Source: CAZFGK01 sp964518635 (GTDB lineage Bacteria > Zixibacteria > MSB-5A5 > GN15 > FEB-12). From it: DNA of 60,766 nt. Both the position numbers and the translations under genes were made by a program. The notes beneath the pieces were generated by a model. The model made no database searches. It was given only the letters and a program-made list of their open reading frames with translations, and was not told where the DNA came from. The DNA lies in contig CAZFGK010000020.1 of the NCBI GenBank assembly GCA_964518635.1, positions 1 through 60,766 on the forward strand. Direction: 5' to 3'. Shown here piece after piece: positions 55,355 through 60,766 of the stretch; position 1 is the stretch's first letter; each line of letters starts with the position of its first letter.

Positions 55355-56921
55355 GCGCCCCTCGATTCGACTTCTGAGACAGGTTCTGATTCATCACGCC
55401 ACACATCGACTGCAGCATACGTTTTTCATCGAAATGTCTTTCTACGTGGGCACGTGCAAACCGAAGCAATTCGTTACGATCTGTTTGCTCGTATTGACGA
55501 AGCAGACGAACAGCGTCAGATGGATCGCTGAACAGTAGCTTCTCGGGATAGAGATTATTCGCGCCATACCAGTCATGTACTAGTGGCAACAGCCCCATTG
55601 ACATCCCCTCTGCGATTGAGAAATGGAACGATTCAAAGAGTGAAGTCGAAATCACGAAATTCTTGTCAGCGTACCATGCCGGCATATCTGCAATCCAACC
55701 ATCGAAAAAGACCGGAAGCGGATGTTTCTGCAGAAAATGAGTCATGTACAGCGCAATTCGTGGATCCTGATGTTCACCCGCAATATGCAGCGTGTAAGAA
55801 GGGTCATATTCATGGATTGCTTTGAAACAATGCAGGAGCAGTGCCGGATTCTTCTTGTAATTGATATAGCCGACGGAGGCGATTTTCTTGGTCTGCTTCC
55901 TATGCGGTTGCGACCTGAACGCTTCCAGATTCAGTCCGTTGGCGATGACTTCGGTCCGAACGGGAGTCTTGACTGCCTGCTGGAAGAGTTCTCGAACGGA
56001 GTGGTTCACAAAGACCACCGTCGCGACCTTGCTCCAGTCGACTTGGGACGGCATTTCGGTAAATACCTCGTAGGAATGACAGCGCGCAATAATCGGACAT
56101 GACTTTTTCTGATGAGTCGCGAAGGCAAGGAGATCATCGGTCCAGTCGAACCAGGCAACATCCGCCCACTCAAGCCCCGCAGCAATCCTTTCAGGAGAGT
56201 CACCGTTGAGCAGAAGCAATTCGTTGCTTGCCTGAAGCGACTCAACCAGAGGCTTGGCAAACATCTGGTGGCGAGCAACAACGAGAATTTTCTTCCCGGA
56301 CGGCATCTCGCTTCCAGCAATGGTGGTGAGAGGATATTGGGGAGTGAAAGCAAAGAGCGATGATGCTGACTCTGAATCTGACTTACTCGTAAGAGCGTTT
56401 TCCAATTCATTAAGTGCACTCAGAGCGATCTGGTTTTCAGCATCTAGTCTCAATACCTGTTGATAGCAATACAGTGCTTCTGAATTCATGTCTGCGGCTC
56501 GATATAAGAGTCCGCAGTCATTCCAATGGGAAACAGGATCAGTTGCAAACGAATCTGCGCGTCGGAGAATTTGCACTGCGTCTTCGCTCTTCCCCTCTTC
56601 GTGAAGAATCAGGGCGAGGTTGAAGTAACCATCATACAGCTTCGGCGAAAGTGTGAGCAGTTGACGGTAATGAGTTTTGGCTGCATCTCGGTCTCCAGCT
56701 GCTAGTTCAACCCCAGCGGCGATGATTCTGACATTCGGTGATTGACGGTATAGTTGAACGAGCTCTTGAGTGATGGAAAGTGCCCGTGAGATATCAGATT
56801 CTTTGAGTGCAGAAGCGATCTGCTCGACCTGAAAAGAAATATCTGGATGGCCGGGCTTGGTCGACCCTGGCTCGCTGCTAGACTGACGTGATTTCTTTGA
56901 CTTGTTCGCGAGACGAAGCAT
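55335..56921 (-). CDS. TPR protein fused to GT4-type glycosyltransferase
   Basis: 528 residues. TPR units fill about 30-180. The GT-B glycosyltransferase that follows has IASVGYINYKKNPALLLHCF (N-terminal part of the donor domain) and the sugar-nucleotide motif ISTSLFESFHFSIAEGMSMG with the conserved E-x7-E spacing. It overlaps the next glycosyltransferase gene by 20 bp and lies between fliW and fliC. It probably works with that gene on flagellin or another flagellar part. Confidence 0.85.
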   Translation of the reverse strand: MLRLANKSKKSRQSSSEPGSTKPGHPDISFQVEQIASALKESDISRALSITQELVQLYRQSPNVRIIAAGVELAAGDRDAAKTHYRQLLTLSPKLYDGYFNLALILHEEGKSEDAVQILRRADSFATDPVSHWNDCGLLYRAADMNSEALYCYQQVLRLDAENQIALSALNELENALTSKSDSESASSLFAFTPQYPLTTIAGSEMPSGKKILVVARHQMFAKPLVESLQASNELLLLNGDSPERIAAGLEWADVAWFDWTDDLLAFATHQKKSCPIIARCHSYEVFTEMPSQVDWSKVATVVFVNHSVRELFQQAVKTPVRTEVIANGLNLEAFRSQPHRKQTKKIASVGYINYKKNPALLLHCFKAIHEYDPSYTLHIAGEHQDPRIALYMTHFLQKHPLPVFFDGWIADMPAWYADKNFVISTSLFESFHFSIAEGMSMGLLPLVHDWYGANNLYPEKLLFSDPSDAVRLLRQYEQTDRNELLRFARAHVERHFDEKRMLQSMCGVMNQNLSQKSNRGAHVATSR

Positions 56922-56984
56922 CCTGCTTCATTCCATTTCTGCTGCGTCCTGCAGCTTGTTACATTCACTCAGTAGTGAGAAATC

Positions 56985-57467
56985 TTAGACGGTTTCCAGC
57001 TCCTCAACCATTTCGGGCATAGCCACCTGCGCTTCTTCTCGGCGTGCCGGAACCAACGGATGATTTACGTCAAACTGGCTGTTGCCGAGGACGAGTTGCT
57101 TTGCGAGACGTGTTTCAGGATTAATCAAGAGTGGTCCCTGCAGATTCGCAGTTGTTCCTTTGTCAGATTGACCAAGTGTCACGATGACATACGTTTCAAT
57201 TCGATTCGCGCTGCTCACGCCCAGCTCGGCGATTTCATTTGAATGAATTTTTATACGGTACTCCGGGAAGAAAATGGCTGGATTCACAACCAGAAATGCA
57301 ATAGCCGGTTCGTCTATTGATTGGAACCAGCGAAATGGCAGGAGATCAGGTAGTTCCAGGAGAGTAAATGTCCGCAACATCTCGAAGCCGAGAATCGGAC
57401 GAGCCATCGTGATCATCTCACGTTCAGGAATTTCAATCCGGCCAAAGCGTTGGGTCATGATGAGCAT
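56985..57467 (-). CDS. fliW: Flagellar assembly factor FliW
   Basis: 160 residues, the family length. Typical strands are FGRIEIPEREMITM, LPFRWFQSIDEPAIAFLVVNP and TANLQGPLLINPETRLAKQ. FliW binds free flagellin or CsrA; when flagellin is exported, FliW sequesters CsrA and lets fliC be translated. csrA and fliC are both within 5 kb. It starts 10 bp after flgL. Confidence 0.95.
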   Translation of the reverse strand: MLIMTQRFGRIEIPEREMITMARPILGFEMLRTFTLLELPDLLPFRWFQSIDEPAIAFLVVNPAIFFPEYRIKIHSNEIAELGVSSANRIETYVIVTLGQSDKGTTANLQGPLLINPETRLAKQLVLGNSQFDVNHPLVPARREEAQVAMPEMVEELETV

Positions 57468-57477
57468 GGCAGGTTCA

Positions 57478-59409
57478 CTATCCTCTCAGAAAGTTCACAA
57501 GTGATGGTTGAATTATTTTCGAACTGGCGATCAACGCCGCCTGATATCCTGATTCAAGAGATGAGAGCCGCGAAATGACATCCGGAAGATCGGCGTCCTC
57601 TACTGCTGAAAGCAGATTCGTGAAGCTTAGCTTTTTGTCACTCAATCGGCGATCGGTACTTTCAAGGCGAATGACGCGCGCACCTACAGTCGCGCGTTCG
57701 CTCAGCAGATGAAGAATTGATCCTTCGATATTACCGAGAATCTTCCCTGCCCCTTCATGGTCATCTTTGAGAAGGGCGTTATTGAGACCGATTAGGCTGG
57801 CAGCAAGATCAGCCGCTCCGTACAGTCCCATGTTTTTTGCAGAGCGACCAGCAGTCGTACCTTCTTCGATCAGGAAGGATCGATTCGGATCAGTATTGCT
57901 GATCTGAATACCTTTTCGACCGGGATTAATTGTCGCATTTACGGTTAAGCCACTTGAGTTGATACGATCAAGCAGATTTTGTACGGTCAGCAGCGTTGGG
58001 TCATTCAACTGTAGAGAGTATTGACGCTCCCCCTGCGACATCAGGATTGCATCCTGTGTCAAACCGAGTCCATTCATTAGAGTGGAAAGTGGAGTGGCTC
58101 CGGTAAGAATCGGATTCAGGTCGGATCCCGTGAAGTCGCTGGTAAGAAGACCGGCGAATCCAAGATCCCTTGCAACGGTTCCACCCTGCTCGCTAACTCG
58201 AAATGCGACCTGTGCCTGGAGGGAGGTGCCGACCATCTGTGCGCCAACTGAACCAAGTATGCCGAGATCAGCGCCTGTCGTTTGAAATTCGCCGTCTTCG
58301 CTGATGTTCAATCCGAGGGGGACCGCATTCGAGTCGACGATTGTAAACCCGTTGCCAGCTGCATTGATAGTCATAGTAACATTGGAGATTCCTGCATTAG
58401 CGACTTCTGTATTGAATTTCGCAATGAGATCAGTGACATTCGTCACACCACTCAGATCGATACTGACATCAAGTGCCGCGCCATCAGTAATCTTGATTTT
58501 ACCCGGTGAGAGATCGGCGCCACGTCCCTGATTGAATCGAACGATGGATGTCTGACCACTTATCTGACCGGTTTGGGTTGTGTCAAATCGGATACCGTTC
58601 CCTTCAGGGGCAACAATCGCTGTCACATTCGTCATACCGGCAGTTGTGAGGGCGGTATTGATAATTGCAAGAGCTCCGCTCACAGTGGTCGCACCCGTGA
58701 GGTCGATATTCGCAGTCAGCCCAAGATTTTCATCTGCGACAGTAAACGTCGCCGGTGTAAGGTCGACACCAAGGCCGTTGTTCAGATCGGCTAAGAGCGT
58801 CGCTGCGGTGACTCCGCGGTTCAAATCAGCATTCGCACCCAATACATTGATCTGCTTGAGAAGTAAGTCAGCAGCATTTGAATTGATCTGACTTTTCTGA
58901 CCGGTTTCAATTTCAAATTCCATCTGACCGAAATCGCCACGATAAATAAATCCGTTGCTGCCTCGGTCAATCGGCTGTGTTTTCGTCTGGTATCCGCTCA
59001 GAATCGAGCGATTTTCAAATTTCGAGTTTCCAAGCTGTACGAACTGCTCGATTATCGCCTTGATCTCTGTCGCAGAGGCAACTCGTGCGTTAGTGTCATA
59101 GGTGCCGTTCGCCATTGAGGTCGCAACTTCTCGCGCGGTGGTCATGAGGTTGTTCATATCCCCCATGATTGTCTCGTACGTCTGATTCCAGTTCTTCCCC
59201 TGCTCAATGTTTCGTTTTAGCTGATCAATATTGGCGAGTTCATTACGATAGCTAAGATCACGGACCGTCCCGGTCGGGTCATCGGATGCCCGATTGATAC
59301 GACGCTGGGTCGAGACATTCGTCTGTAGATCAAGAAATCTCTTGAGCGATCGCTGAAGATTGAAGGTAACTCTCTCGGAGATGACCTGATTCGTGGCTCG
59401 CATTGGCAT
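57478..59409 (-). CDS. flgL: Hook-filament junction protein FlgL (HAP3) with three IN-like repeats
   Basis: 643 residues, twice the usual ~310. The flagellin-like N-terminus (MRATNQVISERVTFNLQRSL, then INRASDDPTGTV) and C-terminal helices (SLESGYQAALIASSKIIQPS) are clear. The centre holds two similar Flagellin_IN-like units at about 209-285 and 295-372 (both with a DLTP or DLSP start and a GNG near the end) and a third, more distant one at about 443-512. GGAGG lies 12 bases before the ATG. It is followed by fliW and preceded by csrA. Confidence 0.92.
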   Translation of the reverse strand: MPMRATNQVISERVTFNLQRSLKRFLDLQTNVSTQRRINRASDDPTGTVRDLSYRNELANIDQLKRNIEQGKNWNQTYETIMGDMNNLMTTAREVATSMANGTYDTNARVASATEIKAIIEQFVQLGNSKFENRSILSGYQTKTQPIDRGSNGFIYRGDFGQMEFEIETGQKSQINSNAADLLLKQINVLGANADLNRGVTAATLLADLNNGLGVDLTPATFTVADENLGLTANIDLTGATTVSGALAIINTALTTAGMTNVTAIVAPEGNGIRFDTTQTGQISGQTSIVRFNQGRGADLSPGKIKITDGAALDVSIDLSGVTNVTDLIAKFNTEVANAGISNVTMTINAAGNGFTIVDSNAVPLGLNISEDGEFQTTGADLGILGSVGAQMVGTSLQAQVAFRVSEQGGTVARDLGFAGLLTSDFTGSDLNPILTGATPLSTLMNGLGLTQDAILMSQGERQYSLQLNDPTLLTVQNLLDRINSSGLTVNATINPGRKGIQISNTDPNRSFLIEEGTTAGRSAKNMGLYGAADLAASLIGLNNALLKDDHEGAGKILGNIEGSILHLLSERATVGARVIRLESTDRRLSDKKLSFTNLLSAVEDADLPDVISRLSSLESGYQAALIASSKIIQPSLVNFLRG

Positions 59410-59439
59410 GGGGCTTGGTGTCCTCCAAGAGTGTTTCTC

Positions 59440-59772
59440 TTAGAGTTCCTCCTCATTCGATTTGCCGTTAGTTCGCGGAGGACGTTGCTTGTCCTTGTCA
59501 CTGAAATTGACTAGTCCGCCAGCAGACTGATCTTCGCCAGTCAGCTTGCTCTTGATCATGCGCACCATGTTGATCACATCCGAACCGGATGGGTCAGTGG
59601 CACGACGATTCTCCGACTGAATCTTGACATAGATTTCTTCACGGTGAACGACAATCGTTGACGGTGCTTCAATTCCGAGGCGGACTTGCCTGCCGCGAAC
59701 ACCGAGTACCGAGACGCGAATTTCGTCACCGATGGTGATCGATTCACCCAGTTTTCGTGTGAGTATCAGCAC
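59440..59772 (-). CDS. csrA: Carbon storage regulator CsrA with long C-terminal tail
   Basis: 110 residues; CsrA proteins are usually 60-80. The core (1-56) is standard: MLILTRKLGESITIGD with Leu4, VRLGIEAP, and VHREEIY with Arg44, which contact RNA. The extra tail (57-110) is polar, with a short helix-like stretch and a Lys/Pro/Glu-rich end. It lies between flgK and flgL, with fliW downstream; flagellin mRNA is the expected main target. Confidence 0.96.
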   Translation of the reverse strand: MLILTRKLGESITIGDEIRVSVLGVRGRQVRLGIEAPSTIVVHREEIYVKIQSENRRATDPSGSDVINMVRMIKSKLTGEDQSAGGLVNFSDKDKQRPPRTNGKSNEEEL

Positions 59773-59813
59773 CAGACCCTCCGTGGCAGTGGTACAGCGA
59801 TTATGTTCATCAT

Positions 59814-60766
59814 TTACCTGCCTACTACTCCCATCCCGTTGATCACTGTATCGAGGGCCTGATCCATGGCCGTGATCACTCGGGCGGCAGCGTCATAGGA
59901 GTGTTGGTATTTTACCATGTTCGCCATTTCTTCATCGAGCGAGACTCCTTCGACTGACTGACGAGCTTCATCCACCTGCTGCCTGAGCAACTGGTAGTTT
60001 GCAGTCGACGAGTTCGCCTGATTGACCTCCACACCAAGTGAGCCAATGAATCCGTTGTAGAAATCATTGAGAGAAAGCGTATTCCCTTCCATGACTTGTG
60101 AAGTACGGAGTCCGGCAATCGCCAGTGCGATCTTATTGTCGCCGGTAGTGACTGATGCCGTGGCGATCTTGTTCACGTCGATAACAACTGCTTCATTCAG
60201 CTTGATGGTTGAAGCGGTTAAACCGCTGATATCAAAGAAGGGGACATCAGTCGTTCCGTTGACTCCGTATCCGGAGCGATGCAGAGAATTGACCTGTTCG
60301 ACAATTCCTCGTGCAAGTGCGTCCAGCTTGCTCATGTAGTTCGGCAGGAGGACGTCACGGGTACGTGTAAGCCCGGCCATTTCCCCTGAGCGATTGGTCA
60401 GCTGGATATTAGTCGATTTCCAGACCAGCTTGTTGGTCGATACCCCGTCTGCATTGAGTGCTTTGGTGTCTATTGCAAACTGTGAGGATTCATCAACCAG
60501 CACCATACTCCCCATGGTGACCGATACTGCGCCATTTGTTTTCTTGATGACGTTGACATCGATGACCTGTGAGAGCTGATTGATCAGAAGATCGCGTCTG
60601 TCACGAAGATCATTGGCGTGGTCATTCCCGATTTCGACACCCTTGATCTGCTGATTCAAGATCGCAATTTCAGAAGTCAGTTGATTGACTTCATCGGTCA
60701 TGATCACCAGATCCTGATCAGTCGAATTGCGAAGATCGGTCATTTCACGGGACAACTGATGTAGTC
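59814..60766 (-). CDS. flgK: Hook-associated protein FlgK, C-terminal part
   Basis: At least 317 residues; the frame runs off the right edge, so the N-terminal part is missing and the TTG at 60755 is not the real start. The visible part has the FlgK middle (DVNVIKKTNGAVSVTMGSM) and the C-terminal flagellin-like helices (EEMANMVKYQHSYDAAARV). FlgK joins the hook to FlgL and the filament. It precedes csrA by 41 bp. Confidence 0.93.
   Translation of the reverse strand, partial: LHQLSREMTDLRNSTDQDLVIMTDEVNQLTSEIAILNQQIKGVEIGNDHANDLRDRRDLLINQLSQVIDVNVIKKTNGAVSVTMGSMVLVDESSQFAIDTKALNADGVSTNKLVWKSTNIQLTNRSGEMAGLTRTRDVLLPNYMSKLDALARGIVEQVNSLHRSGYGVNGTTDVPFFDISGLTASTIKLNEAVVIDVNKIATASVTTGDNKIALAIAGLRTSQVMEGNTLSLNDFYNGFIGSLGVEVNQANSSTANYQLLRQQVDEARQSVEGVSLDEEMANMVKYQHSYDAAARVITAMDQALDTVINGMGVVGR

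Noticed and set aside
1..60766. CRISPR arrays, insertion sequences, prophage genes or rRNA
   Set aside because: No regularly spaced repeats, transposase, integrase or phage genes, or rRNA sequence were seen.

Overview
The window is 60.8 kb of a Gram-negative, flagellated bacterial genome. About 48 protein genes and one tRNA are all on the minus strand; only a possible gene tail at the left edge reads on the plus strand. A PorV/PorQ-like barrel protein, a Wza-type exporter, LapA/LapB-like proteins and a very long co-directional housekeeping run suggest an uncultured FCB-group or related candidate phylum. Zixibacteria is my best guess, from general resemblance only. No transposase, integrase, CRISPR array or rRNA was seen.

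In transcription order (right to left), the first part is a late-flagellar region (60766-46491): flgK (cut by the window edge), csrA, flgL, fliW, two TPR-glycosyltransferases, fliC, fliD, fliS, flgN-like and a small flgM-like gene. It holds a complete CsrA-FliW-flagellin control set. The fliC leader carries a perfect small hairpin with an AAGGA loop over its ribosome binding site, a candidate sigma-28 promoter, and strong hairpins after the gene. An HDOD protein follows, then a sugar-modification group (NAD-dependent epimerase, ATP-grasp enzyme, methyltransferase, a third TPR-glycosyltransferase), which may supply flagellin or surface glycans.

The middle (39745-25336) is a housekeeping run: tRNA-Val(GAC), thrS, infC (apparently starting at AUC), rpmI, rplT, pheS, pheT, a ZapB-like coiled coil, zapA, rny, a thioesterase, an exported M1 aminopeptidase, ymdB and folD.

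The left part starts behind a good sigma-54-type site (25278-25292). It has a ~1000-residue exported protein, a PorV-like/TPR fusion, and a partner-switching module: a membrane protein fusing an RsbW-like kinase to an RsbU-like PP2C phosphatase, followed by an STAS antagonist. The STAS gene ends just after a run of ten A; a shift there would add a 104-residue tail with a winged-helix look that fills the otherwise empty gap. A diguanylate cyclase and an exopolysaccharide set (Wza-like exporter, TPR protein, BY-kinase, PEP-CTERM-locus deacetylase) follow, then an exported unknown, lapA and a LapB-like protein.

The far left holds a SPOR protein, mutS, mutL, miaA, a four-LysM lytic transglycosylase behind a second sigma-54-like site, and sppA. 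The candidates most worth testing are the STAS frameshift, the kinase-phosphatase fusion, the fliC leader hairpin and the AUC start of infC.
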